Below are positions 23,733 to 31,379 of a DNA stretch of 37,951 bases, one piece after another. Each line of letters starts with the position of its first letter. Positions within the stretch are counted from its first letter, which is position 1. This DNA is from Butyricicoccus sp. (GTDB lineage Bacteria; Bacillota; Clostridia; Oscillospirales; Oscillospiraceae): NCBI GenBank assembly GCA_023664105.1, contig JAMPGF010000004.1:1-37951 (forward strand). The letters are read 5' to 3'. The notes below the pieces were generated by a model. That model was not told the DNA's origin, ran no database searches, and was given only the letters and a program-made list of their open reading frames with translations. The translations under genes and the position numbers were made by a program.

Positions 23733-24578
23733 TCAGGCACGGCCTGTCGACCCGAAAAGCTCCATTTTGTTCCGGACCACCCGCTTCATGGCCTCGATCT
23801 CATAGGGAATCAGCCCCATCATGGTCTTAGCGCCGGCGGTAAGGCCTTCCTCGATCCCTGCCTTGCCGGCCTTGTCGAGGTCGGTAAAAATATTCACCTT
23901 GCAGACGCCCTTTTGCACGGCGGTCCGGAAATCGTCATCCGCCAGCCCGCTGCCGCCGTGGAGCACAAGCGGCAGCTGCGTGCGCGCGGCGATTGTCTCA
24001 ATGCGCTCAAAGTCCAGCTTTGGCGGGAACTTATAGTCGCCGTGGGCGTTACCGGCCGCCACAGCCAAAGCGTCTATTCCGGTGCGGGAAACGAAGTCAG
24101 CCGCCGTGTCCGGGTCCGTGAAGTAATCGCTTGGGTTTTCCAGCCGGCCCTTACCCTCGTTGTCGCCGACGTGTCCCAGCTCGCCCTCCACTGTCGCGCC
24201 CATGGCGCGGCAGATTTTTACCATCTCCGCCATCCGGGCGGCATTTTCCTCGTATTCAGCGGTGGAGCAGTCATACATGACGGAGGTAAAGCCCAGCTTC
24301 AGGGCCTCCATACACCTGTCAAACGTCAGGCCGTGGTCGTAGTGGACACAGACTGGGACCGCCGCCTTCTCCGCCATTGGGATCAGGTACTCCGCCACCC
24401 GCTCCAGTGACATCGCCGGCAGCAGTATCTCCGCCGTGCCGATCATGACCGGCGCGCGCAGCTCCTCCGCGGTCTCGATCACCGCGCGGGCCATCTCCAC
24501 GTTGACGGCGTTGAAGAAGCCCACGCCGTATCCCGCTTCCTTCGCCGGAAGCAGTATGTCGTTCATGTTTACCAGCAT
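23733..24578 (-). CDS. Class II fructose/tagatose-bisphosphate aldolase family
   Basis: The 281-residue protein is a class II (zinc) ketose-bisphosphate aldolase. It shows GVGFFNAVNVEMARAVI at 18-34, the catalytic Asp81 with zinc ligand His82 (VHYDHG), Glu134 in VEGELGHVG, His179 (GNAHGDY, where most members have TSHG), His207 in LHGGSGL and the phosphate-binding VNIFTD. It cleaves a ketose phosphate to dihydroxyacetone phosphate and an aldehyde. It is the last gene of an isomerase-kinase-aldolase operon, so the substrate is probably the ketose phosphate produced by the kinase. The ribosome site GAGGTG overlaps the kinase stop. Confidence 0.9.
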   Translation of the reverse strand: MLVNMNDILLPAKEAGYGVGFFNAVNVEMARAVIETAEELRAPVMIGTAEILLPAMSLERVAEYLIPMAEKAAVPVCVHYDHGLTFDRCMEALKLGFTSVMYDCSTAEYEENAARMAEMVKICRAMGATVEGELGHVGDNEGKGRLENPSDYFTDPDTAADFVSRTGIDALAVAAGNAHGDYKFPPKLDFERIETIAARTQLPLVLHGGSGLADDDFRTAVQKGVCKVNIFTDLDKAGKAGIEEGLTAGAKTMMGLIPYEIEAMKRVVRNKMELFGSTGRA

Positions 24579-24582
24579 TTTT

Positions 24583-25695
24583 TCACCTCATAGCTTCCCA
24601 TCCGGCGTTTATGCGCGCTTCCAGCTCTTCGAGCGGCTTCAGGCCGCTGAGGGCGTCATATGCCGTGACGCTGCACGCGCCCTCAGCGGCGGCAAGCGCC
24701 GCGCACTCCCGTGGCGGTTTCCCCCGCAGCACCGCCGCGAGGAAGGCCGCGATGCTCGCGTCACCCGCTCCGGTGGCCGAACGCACGATGTCAGCCTTAA
24801 AGCTGGGCTGAACGCCCTCCTGATTGGCCCACAGCTCCGCGTCCAGGCCCAGGCGGGAGCCGGCGCGCTCCATCTCCGCGCGGCTTGCCGTGCGGTAATA
24901 CATCCCCGCCGTGCCGCACTTTATCAGTACTGCCCTGCCGCCGCGCTCCATAAGGCTGTCCGCCAGCGGCTTTGCCTCCGAGGCCATATCCAGCCCCCGC
25001 GTCATGTCTCCGCCTTTCGCTGCAAGACGCTCGTACCGCCCGCGGTCGAGCATGAAGCACAGCTCCTCAAAGCTGGGGACGAAGAAGTCGACCCAGGGCA
25101 ATACGCTGTCAATAATAGCGCCCCAGTCCGCCCGCCCCGCCTCCGAATTGGGGTCAACGGCGGCAAAGTCAAGGCTTGTGGCAATCCCCTTTTCCTTCAT
25201 GCGCCGGAATATGGCGGTCAGCTCCGCGCCGCCGTCCTGATACATTTTCTTCATCAGCGGCGGATATCCGAAGTGAAACAGGGCCGCATCCGTCAGCGCC
25301 GCGTCCGGAATATCCCGGTTGGAAAAGGTGTCGTTTGCGCCGGGGTTATGCAGAAAGATACGGTCAATACCCGGGATAGCCAAAACAACGGAATATGACG
25401 TCGAGCTCTCCGCATCCGCCAGCAGGCCTCCGGCACCGTGCTGCTCCAAAAGCCGCGACAGCAGCGCGCCGAAGGCGTCCGCGCCCGCCTTTCCCATGAG
25501 TGTGACGTCAACGCCCAGCTTCTTCAGCGCAAGGCCGGTGTTTGCAACGCTCCCGCCGGTGTGTACGTCGGCCTGCTCCACATTCAGCAGCTTCCCCGGC
25601 TCGAGCAGCTCGCCCACACGGGAGTATGTCCGGCTGTGGGGTATCACGGGGGTGATGTCCAGGCAGATGTGCCCGGCCGCTATCACCTTTTTCAT
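24583..25695 (-). CDS. PfkB-family sugar kinase
   Basis: The 370-residue protein has both PfkB/ribokinase signatures: GGSVANTGLALKKLG (47-61) near the N-terminus and SATGAGDASIAAFLAA near residue 306-321, with Asp312 as catalytic base. It transfers phosphate from ATP to a sugar or sugar phosphate. It is longer than ribokinase (about 310); the extra residues are in the middle (about 205-290). Its ATG overlaps the TGA stop of the isomerase gene by one base, and the aldolase begins 4 bp after its stop, so the three are tightly coupled. It probably phosphorylates the ketose made by the isomerase. Confidence 0.9.
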   Translation of the reverse strand: MKKVIAAGHICLDITPVIPHSRTYSRVGELLEPGKLLNVEQADVHTGGSVANTGLALKKLGVDVTLMGKAGADAFGALLSRLLEQHGAGGLLADAESSTSYSVVLAIPGIDRIFLHNPGANDTFSNRDIPDAALTDAALFHFGYPPLMKKMYQDGGAELTAIFRRMKEKGIATSLDFAAVDPNSEAGRADWGAIIDSVLPWVDFFVPSFEELCFMLDRGRYERLAAKGGDMTRGLDMASEAKPLADSLMERGGRAVLIKCGTAGMYYRTASRAEMERAGSRLGLDAELWANQEGVQPSFKADIVRSATGAGDASIAAFLAAVLRGKPPRECAALAAAEGACSVTAYDALSGLKPLEELEARINAGWEAMR

Positions 25696-26729
25696 CAGTC
25701 GATACCCATGATGAGGTTCATCACGTACATCTCAAGCTGCTCAAGCTTGCGCTCGGCGATGAGCTTATTGGCGTAGTCGTAGTCGTATTTCGCCACCTTC
25801 GCCTCCAGCGCCTTGAACACGTTGAGGCTGTTGCGCAGATGCTCATAGCTGTCCTCGTCGGAGGTGGTGCGCATGGCCTTGACATCCAGACCGACGTACT
25901 CGCCCTTCGAGCCGTAGTTGTTCTCAACCAGCACCTTAACCTGGTTGAAGGCCGCGCGAAGGTTCTCGACACCGAAGGACTTGTCCTGGTCATAACGGAT
26001 ACCGTTCTGATCGTTCAGGTGCACGGTGAACAGCTTGTCGAATGCCAGCGCGAAGCCGATCTCATTGGCCGGGTCCAGTCCGGCCAGAATGGCGTGAGCG
26101 GATTCAAGGTTGCCGCCGACACGCTTGGGGTCAATTGTAGCCGCGGAGACGGCCATCACATGCCCCATGGTGCCGCAGATTGAGCGGTCAATGGGCTCGT
26201 TGGGCTTCGGCTCGATGCACACGCGGATTTTATCGTCGTAGCTGAGCATCTTGTTTATGGCCTCGACAAGCTGCTTCGTGGCCCAGACGGGGCTCTTGCT
26301 CTCGGCGCAGAGGGTACCCTCGCGCGCAAGCCAGAGCACTATCATGTCTCAGCCCAGCTCGTTTGCGATGTCGATGGAGCGGTAGGCGCGCCACATGGCA
26401 AACTCGCGGTCGGCTTCGCAGGTGCTCATAAAGCCGCCGTCCCTGGTGCGGCCGTCCATCCACAGGCGCGGGGCAACAAACTCAGCCTTCAGGCCGTACT
26501 TATCCAGCAGCTTCTTCACGCCGCGGGCATGCTCCCTGATCTCCTCCTCGGTCATGTTGTTCATGTCGGGCACCGCGTCGTCGTCGTGGAACTGGACGGC
26601 GGAGAAGCCCAGCTCGGCGAACCTGGCAAATTTGCTTTCAAGATCAATGGGCTGACGGGTTTCCGGGCCGTAGGAATCCGCGCCGGTATGTACGTTCCAG
26701 GGGCCCACGGAAAATTTGAAGTTTGACAT
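25695..26729 (-). CDS. TIM-barrel sugar isomerase (xylose isomerase-like) with in-frame TGA
   Basis: Two open segments in the same frame (126 and 217 codons) are separated by one TGA at 26349-26351. Joined they give 344 residues, a plausible full length. The N-terminal part (FKFSVGPWNVHTGADSYGP, FAELGFSAVQFHDDDAVP) and the C-terminal part (IVLWLAREGT, IEPKPNEP, GGNLESAHAILAGLDPA, FTVHLNDQNG, GEYVGLDVKAMR) carry the barrel strands and metal ligands of xylose-isomerase-like enzymes. No frameshift or other damage is seen. The TGA falls between ELG and DMIVLW. It may be a recent nonsense mutation, a sequencing error, or a selenocysteine codon; a GC-rich stem-loop follows it. First gene of the isomerase-kinase-aldolase operon, with AAAGGAGAAACTGCC before ATG 26729. 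Confidence 0.75.
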
Positions 26730-26795
26730 GGCAGTTTCTCCTTTTCACTTTTATTTGTGCGGCGGCAGTTACCTCTACGCCGCTCTGTCGGGTTC

Positions 26796-26801
26796 ATTAT
26801 A
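26796..26801 (-). promoter_or_regulatory. -10 box of the isomerase operon
   Basis: Minus strand TATAAT, with no recognisable -35 box at 17-18 bp (CAGGAA or AGGAAG). A good -10 without a -35 fits a promoter that depends on an activator, and an AraC-type gene is divergent at 26915. Confidence 0.5.
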
Positions 26802-26854
26802 CTCCGCAGCCAGCGCCTCTTCCTGCATTAGTTCACTGAAAATAATAGATTAAT

Positions 26855-26884
26855 TTGCTTTTTGTTCCCCGGCCGTGCTATAAT
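26855..26884 (+). promoter_or_regulatory. Sigma-A promoter of the divergent AraC gene
   Basis: TTGCTT (26855-26860), 18-bp spacer, TATAAT (26879-26884). Transcription would begin near 26891, only about 24 bases before the first family-like residues of the AraC protein. Confidence 0.65.
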
Positions 26885-26914
26885 TTTAAGAAAAATGTTT
26901 GGGGGGGCTGCACT

Positions 26915-27901
26915 ACGGCAAAGGAATATGAGGTCGTTTCCCATCCTCACCTGAATCACATCAACGCGTTTCTCGTCCGCATGGTAGAGCGTTCAACCCA
27001 CATCCACCGTGACCTGGAGCTTGGCATGGTTCTGGAGGGCTCTATCACATTGAAAATGAATCGCGGTTCATACCTGTTGGAAGAAAAAGACATTTATTTG
27101 GTTAATCCGATGGAATCCCACGAGCTTATATCGGACGGACACGGTGCGTTATTGCTGGCCATACAATTATCGCCCCTGCTGACTGAGCCTGTCTTTCCGG
27201 ACGCACCCAATATCCGCTACTTAGGCAGCGCCAATCTGCGTGAGTGTTTTCAGAAGCTTCCGCAGCGCTATACGATCCTGAGTGCGCTCTGTGTAGAATT
27301 GGCCTGCAGCTATTTGGAGCGCCGATCAAATTATGAATTTAAGTGCTTCAGCCTCGCCGCAACACTATTCCACTTGCTGCACGCATCAATTTCCTGGGAA
27401 GTTATGAGCAGAGAGGATTATCTGCCTATGAAGCACCGGACAGACCGTATTCTCTCTATTACGGATTACATTGAGCAAAACTTTCAGCGCAAACTGCTGC
27501 TGAATGATATTGCCAGGAGGGAAAAGCTTTCGCTGACCTACCTTTCCCACTTTTTCAAAGACGCGCTGGGGATGACATTTCAGGAATACCTGAATCAAAA
27601 GCGGTTTGAGTATGCCTGTCATCTCCTGGCAACTACAGACCGAAAAATTCTGGATATCAGCCTGAACAGCGGTTTTTCCGATGTGCGTTACTTTAATCAG
27701 GCGTTTCAGAAGCAATTCGGCTGCACGCCAAGAGATTACCGTCGCGGGAAAAGCGGCGTATTTCTAAAGCTTCGCGTGCTGACCGGCACGACACAATACT
27801 TTTTTGCACCAGAAGATGCCCGGCTATTACTGGCTTCGCCACGGCAGAGCCTGTGGGTACAATTAAAGAACGATTCATTGTCCTGTTTTTTTGAGGAATA
27901 A
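26915..27901 (+). CDS. AraC-family regulator with cupin domain; non-standard start
   Basis: The protein of about 328 residues has an N-terminal AraC-ligand cupin (LVRMVERSTHIHRDLELGMVLEGSITLKMN ... DIYLVNPMESHEL) and a C-terminal pair of helix-turn-helix units (ITDYIEQNFQRKLLLNDIARREKLSLTYLSHFFKDALGMTFQEYLNQKRF; ILDISLNSGFSDVRYFNQAFQKQFGCTPRDYRR). It probably activates the divergent isomerase operon in response to a sugar. No ATG, GTG or TTG is in frame between the promoter and the conserved KEYEVVSHPH segment. The only candidate with a purine-rich ribosome site (GGGGGGG, seven bases before) is ACG at 26915. The ATG at 26855 lies in the promoter. A tail of about 50 residues after the second helix-turn-helix is unusual. 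Confidence 0.85.
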   Translation, partial: TAKEYEVVSHPHLNHINAFLVRMVERSTHIHRDLELGMVLEGSITLKMNRGSYLLEEKDIYLVNPMESHELISDGHGALLLAIQLSPLLTEPVFPDAPNIRYLGSANLRECFQKLPQRYTILSALCVELACSYLERRSNYEFKCFSLAATLFHLLHASISWEVMSREDYLPMKHRTDRILSITDYIEQNFQRKLLLNDIARREKLSLTYLSHFFKDALGMTFQEYLNQKRFEYACHLLATTDRKILDISLNSGFSDVRYFNQAFQKQFGCTPRDYRRGKSGVFLKLRVLTGTTQYFFAPEDARLLLASPRQSLWVQLKNDSLSCFFEE

Positions 27902-28012
27902 GCAAAAAGCGGCAGATTCAGCAAAACAGTTGCAGCTAAGCTCTTCCGGCACAATCAGGCGCATAAGCCTTGTCATATATTTTGGCAAATAAATAACAAG
28001 TGTGGTTAAATT

Positions 28013-28269
28013 ATGCAGTACACAAAATTGGGCAATTCAGAATTAAGAGCTTATCCCGAAATCAGGCTTGTGCAGATCGCGCAGCAGATATTGTGCCGGG
28101 CAAGGCGATTTGGCGCAGGAAGGCTTTGTGCCTTTCAAGCCAAAGCAGCGCCGCACAGCGGAAAATATGCAGGCAGGATGTGCGCGGATAATCTCGGGAT
28201 ATGTTCTAAATGTTTCCCGCATCTGCCTTGGCTGTATGGGCTTCGGGGATGCCGCGAAAGGCCAGCAGC
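28013..28269 (+). pseudogene. Aldo/keto reductase remnant interrupted by a MITE
   Basis: The first 11 codons read MQYTKLGNSEL. After a 160-bp insertion (28047-28206) the frame resumes as NVSRICLGCMGFGDAAKGQ, the typical N-terminus of a large aldo/keto reductase family. Removing the element and one copy of the TAA duplication restores the frame exactly. After about 30 residues the gene ends at the partial three-hairpin repeat at 28266-28309, so more than 90 percent of the gene is gone. It lies just after the AraC gene and was probably its neighbour. Not functional. Confidence 0.85.
28047..28206. mobile_element. MITE-like element, 160 bp, with TAA target duplication
   Basis: The ends are imperfect 16-bp inverted repeats: GAGCTTATCCCGAAAT at the left and, read inward from the right, GAACATATCCCGAGAT (13 of 16 match). 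Both flanks are TAA (28044-28046 and 28207-28209), a 3-bp target duplication within an aldo/keto reductase reading frame. The interior has no transposase. Several frames are open through it by chance. It must be moved by a transposase encoded elsewhere. Confidence 0.82.
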
Positions 28270-28309
28270 ATGCGGAATTCTCGATTGAACTTTCAATCGA
28301 GAATTAGTA
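28266..28309 (+). repeat. Right-end fragment of the three-hairpin repeat (copy 3)
   Basis: From the GC-stem edge (CAGCATGCGG) onward the sequence matches copies 1 and 2 through the right stem AATTCTCGATTGA/TCAATCGAGAATT to TTAGTA, followed by TTA as in the others. The left two thirds are missing, and the break point joins the aldo/keto reductase remnant. Confidence 0.85.
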
Positions 28310-28353
28310 TTAGACTTTTTTCGCGGCGTGCGCGCAGCGAACAGCTGTGCATC

Positions 28354-28390
28354 AAGAATTTGTAAGCGGCAAAGCCGCTAACAAATTCTT
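28354..28390. repeat. Long imperfect palindrome
   Basis: AAGAATTTGTAAGCGGC pairs with GCCGCTAACAAATTCTT (one mismatch in 17) around AAA. It has no relation to the three-hairpin repeat and lies in the relic zone. It could be a terminator-like stem or another interspersed palindrome. Confidence 0.65.
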
Positions 28391-28416
28391 AGATCTACGA
28401 GGTTTTTGACAGTCTG

Positions 28417-28443
28417 AAAGGCCGGGGCACAGCCCCGGCCTTT
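28417..28443. terminator. Terminator hairpin after the ferredoxin-type reductase
   Basis: AAAGGCCGGGGC pairs perfectly with GCCCCGGCCTTT around ACA, 14 bp beyond the stop of the minus-strand reductase gene. The rest of 27902-28456 holds the relics described; no intact gene is present there. Confidence 0.75.
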
Positions 28444-28456
28444 GCTTATGCCTGTG

Positions 28457-29644
28457 TCAGCGCGCCGTCTTTCGCAGCATGATCTTGCGCGCGGCGTTGA
28501 TGCCTATTTTATACGGCAGGGGCCGCAGGGCGCGGTCCGCCTCCTTCAGCTTTTCGCGGATGCTGATATGCTGGGGGCAGTGCTGCTCACACTTGCCGCA
28601 GCCGACGCACTGCGCGGCAAAGCCCGGCTCGCGGCGTATGCCCAGATTCTGCGCAAACTCCATGCGCGCGGAGGACTTTTTCTCCATGTACATCAGGTTG
28701 TAATAGAAGAAGTTTCCCGGAATGTCCACGCCCTTCGGGCACGGCATGCAATAGCGGCAGCCCGTACAGCCCACCTTCTCACGCTCGCGGATGATTTGCT
28801 TTATTTGCCCGAGCGTCTCCATGTCCTCCGGCGTCAGATGCCCGGGCTCCGCCTCGGACGCTACGCGTATATTCTCGCGCACCATCTCCACGGAATTCAT
28901 GCCCGAAAGCACGCATGTGACCTCCGGCTGGTCCCAAAGCCAGCGCAGTCCCAGCTCGGCTGGGGTATAGCCGCTGCCGCCGGAGGCGAGAAGCTGCATG
29001 GCCTTGTCCGGCAGCCTTACAAGCTTGCCGCCGCGAAGCGGTTCCATGATTATGACCGGTATCCCCTTCTCCGCCGCGGCCTGAAGCCCGCGCCGCCCCG
29101 CCTGAGTGTGCTCGTCGAGGTAGTTATACTGTATCTGGCAGAAGTCCCAGTCATAGGCGTCCAGGATACGCAGAAACATATCCGTGTCGCCGTGGTAGGA
29201 AAAGCCGATATTGCGCACGCGCCCCGCCGCCTTCTGGCGCGCGATCCAATCCTCGATGCCCAGGGCCTTGAGGTGCTCCCACTCCGAGCAGTCCGTGAAC
29301 ATGTGCATCAGGTAGTAGTCGATGTGATCGGTGCGCAGGCGCTTTAGCTCCTCGTTGAAGGTCTTGTCTATCGCCGCGGCGGAGCGCATGAGGTACTGCG
29401 GCAGCTTGGTGGCAATGCAGACACTGTCGCGGCAGTGGTTTTCGTCGAGAATACGGCCGAGGCATTCCTCGCTGCCGGGGTATATGTAGGCGGTGTCGAA
29501 GTAATTGACACCGTTCTCGATGGCGAGCAGAACCTCCCGCTCAGCCTTTTCGTAGTCGATGCCGCCGCCCTTTCTGGTAAACCTCATGCAGCCGTAGCCC
29601 AGCTGGGACAGCTGCTTTCCGTATCGGTCGGGTCTGTATTTCAT
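28457..29644 (-). CDS. Aldo/keto reductase with C-terminal 4Fe-4S ferredoxin domain
   Basis: The 395-residue protein has an aldo/keto reductase barrel with the tetrad Asp50, Tyr55, Lys80 and His114 (FDTAYIY, IATK, YYLMH), and ends with two cysteine clusters, C293-C296-C299-C302-P and C346-C349-C352-C356-P, which can bind two 4Fe-4S centres. Such fusions are common in anaerobes and are thought to pass electrons between ferredoxin and a carbonyl substrate. The substrate is unknown. AGGAGG precedes ATG by eight bases. The stop of the AbiH fusion gene lies only 48 bp upstream without a visible terminator between, so readthrough is possible. Confidence 0.92.
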   Translation of the reverse strand: MKYRPDRYGKQLSQLGYGCMRFTRKGGGIDYEKAEREVLLAIENGVNYFDTAYIYPGSEECLGRILDENHCRDSVCIATKLPQYLMRSAAAIDKTFNEELKRLRTDHIDYYLMHMFTDCSEWEHLKALGIEDWIARQKAAGRVRNIGFSYHGDTDMFLRILDAYDWDFCQIQYNYLDEHTQAGRRGLQAAAEKGIPVIIMEPLRGGKLVRLPDKAMQLLASGGSGYTPAELGLRWLWDQPEVTCVLSGMNSVEMVRENIRVASEAEPGHLTPEDMETLGQIKQIIREREKVGCTGCRYCMPCPKGVDIPGNFFYYNLMYMEKKSSARMEFAQNLGIRREPGFAAQCVGCGKCEQHCPQHISIREKLKEADRALRPLPYKIGINAARKIMLRKTAR

Positions 29645-29692
29645 ACCGGTTCCTCCTGTAATTCGATTAAACGCTTCAATGCGCCTGCTTCT

Positions 29693-31369
29693 TTAAGAAC
29701 CCTTTACCAGCTTGAAGTCAAAGATTCCTTCAGTACCTATTACATAAATCTGTTTTTCGGTTGTCTCACGCGTAGTCCCTGAGATACCGACGTTATCGAA
29801 AAAACGTTTCAGAACCTTTTCCTTTTTTCCCCTGTCAGTTCTCCCGACTCTGCTCGAATTCATCTCTCTTGAAAAAATAATCAGCATATGCGCCGTATCC
29901 TGTTTAAGCCATTCCGCGATAGATTGCCACCACATTTTATCTGTCTCCCCAAATGACATGCCAAATATACAAATAATATCGCTCTTGTCCAAAATGCTGT
30001 GCATTTCTTCAGCATTTTCGTTTTTGTAGATAATCTTATTTATATCTTTTTTTACCAAAGAAAATTTCTCATCAGATTTTCTGAATTCTTCATTGGCGAT
30101 CTGGCTTTCGTCATTGACGCCCAATACTATATAACGCTCCTGTATGCGTCCATGGACGTGCAGAGCCCTTCTGCCGTTGAAAGGAGAAATATGAATCCAA
30201 TTAAAACGGTCTGCAAAAATGTCCAAACATTGATCCAGTACATCAGTATAATTGAAGTTTACAAAAGCGTAATTTTTTTGAGCTCCGGACTCGAGCAGGA
30301 TCTTTCTTACTTCCCCCGCGTCTTCCCCTTGACTGATCTCGTAAAAACGCCTTATTGTAGAATTCATTTCACGTCCTATTCTTTCCTTGTCCCCATAATC
30401 AACTGATTTCGCCTGTTCATCCAGGTATTCTGCAAGCTTACTTTCCAAATTCGCTTCGCTTTCACTAAATTCCCCAATATCCTCCGGGGATAACTCTCCC
30501 GTATATTTCCCAAGGCCGGATTCCAGGTCGGACCAGTACTTTGAATCACGGAATCTGTCTCCCGCTATCGCTCTTGCCAGCAAATCATCCGGACATTGCT
30601 TGCAGTAGAAATCATAGAAATCCCTATACCCCGTTTTCATGCCAACATTCAAATCAAATCCATTTCCGACCAGGAAGGTTATTTGCATGATTTCTTTTTT
30701 CGGGGAGTCTTCTTTTATTTGTATTTCTGCATTTTCTGCTGTTTTTTTCTCATTTTTTAAATACATTTTCTGCAAAGCGGCGTTATATTCGTATTTAATC
30801 GACTCCCAGATATGTCCGCAATATATATCCCCATCATTACATGCCTTAGGATGAATATTGGAATACCTTCCATGAAATGTTTCCCGCGTATCCATAGGCA
30901 TTCCGCGGTCATTTAATTGCAGGACCGAAGCCGTAGGTGTTCGGAGACCATGAAACACCATTGTCACAAATTGGTTTTCTTTTTTTATGTAAATTTCGTT
31001 AGGGCTGCAGTTAAACAGCGAGCAGGTAATACATCCGGCATAATTAGGATCAACGGTTGTGGAGCTGACAATAATCCCCTTAAGGGCATAAGAGCCGCGT
31101 GAATGTAAAGTTGCCATATATTGAGAGGACAGGTATATAAATTCTTTACTGATAACCAAATAACGCTGACCCGGCAAAAGCGTATATCTGTCATTATTAT
31201 CCTTATCTTTAATAGTTGCGGGTTCTTCTCCCGTATCCGCATCGCGGATAAACCCAATCGTGAGATCGTATCCCAAACCGGTAATGCTTTTTTCGCGTCT
31301 GTTTAGGATTATAATTCCATCGTTGTCAGTAAGGATCCTATTTAAATCTTTATCACTCAATACTGCCAT
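29693..31369 (-). CDS. Fusion of a dCTP-deaminase/dUTPase-fold domain with AbiH
   Basis: The 558-residue protein has two parts. Residues 1 to about 205 match the Dcd/dUTPase fold: LGYDLTIG at 32-39, LHSRGSYALKGI (88-99, motif with Arg and Ser) and VDPNYAGCITCSLFN (106-120). Where dCTP deaminases have the catalytic Glu (LEFYN) this protein has Ser117, while Asp107 matches the dUTPase motif-3 Asp. A charged linker (about 205-227) leads to an AbiH domain (about 228-558) with its family motifs: FLVGNGFDLNVGMKTGY, FVNFNYTDVLD, LHVHG, LGVND and IFGMSFGETDKMWW. AbiH acts in abortive infection of phages. The gene starts 10 bp after the nucleotidyltransferase stop, with GAGG overlapping that stop. AT-rich, unlike its neighbours. 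Inferred role: phage defence, with nucleotide sensing by the N-terminal domain. Confidence 0.85.
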   Translation of the reverse strand: MAVLSDKDLNRILTDNDGIIILNRREKSITGLGYDLTIGFIRDADTGEEPATIKDKDNNDRYTLLPGQRYLVISKEFIYLSSQYMATLHSRGSYALKGIIVSSTTVDPNYAGCITCSLFNCSPNEIYIKKENQFVTMVFHGLRTPTASVLQLNDRGMPMDTRETFHGRYSNIHPKACNDGDIYCGHIWESIKYEYNAALQKMYLKNEKKTAENAEIQIKEDSPKKEIMQITFLVGNGFDLNVGMKTGYRDFYDFYCKQCPDDLLARAIAGDRFRDSKYWSDLESGLGKYTGELSPEDIGEFSESEANLESKLAEYLDEQAKSVDYGDKERIGREMNSTIRRFYEISQGEDAGEVRKILLESGAQKNYAFVNFNYTDVLDQCLDIFADRFNWIHISPFNGRRALHVHGRIQERYIVLGVNDESQIANEEFRKSDEKFSLVKKDINKIIYKNENAEEMHSILDKSDIICIFGMSFGETDKMWWQSIAEWLKQDTAHMLIIFSREMNSSRVGRTDRGKKEKVLKRFFDNVGISGTTRETTEKQIYVIGTEGIFDFKLVKGS

Positions 31370-31379
31370 TTCTGACGCC

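Noticed and set aside
28047-28206. Small open frames within the MITE
   Set aside because: They change frame relative to both ends, have no ribosome site, and the region is explained as an inserted non-coding element.
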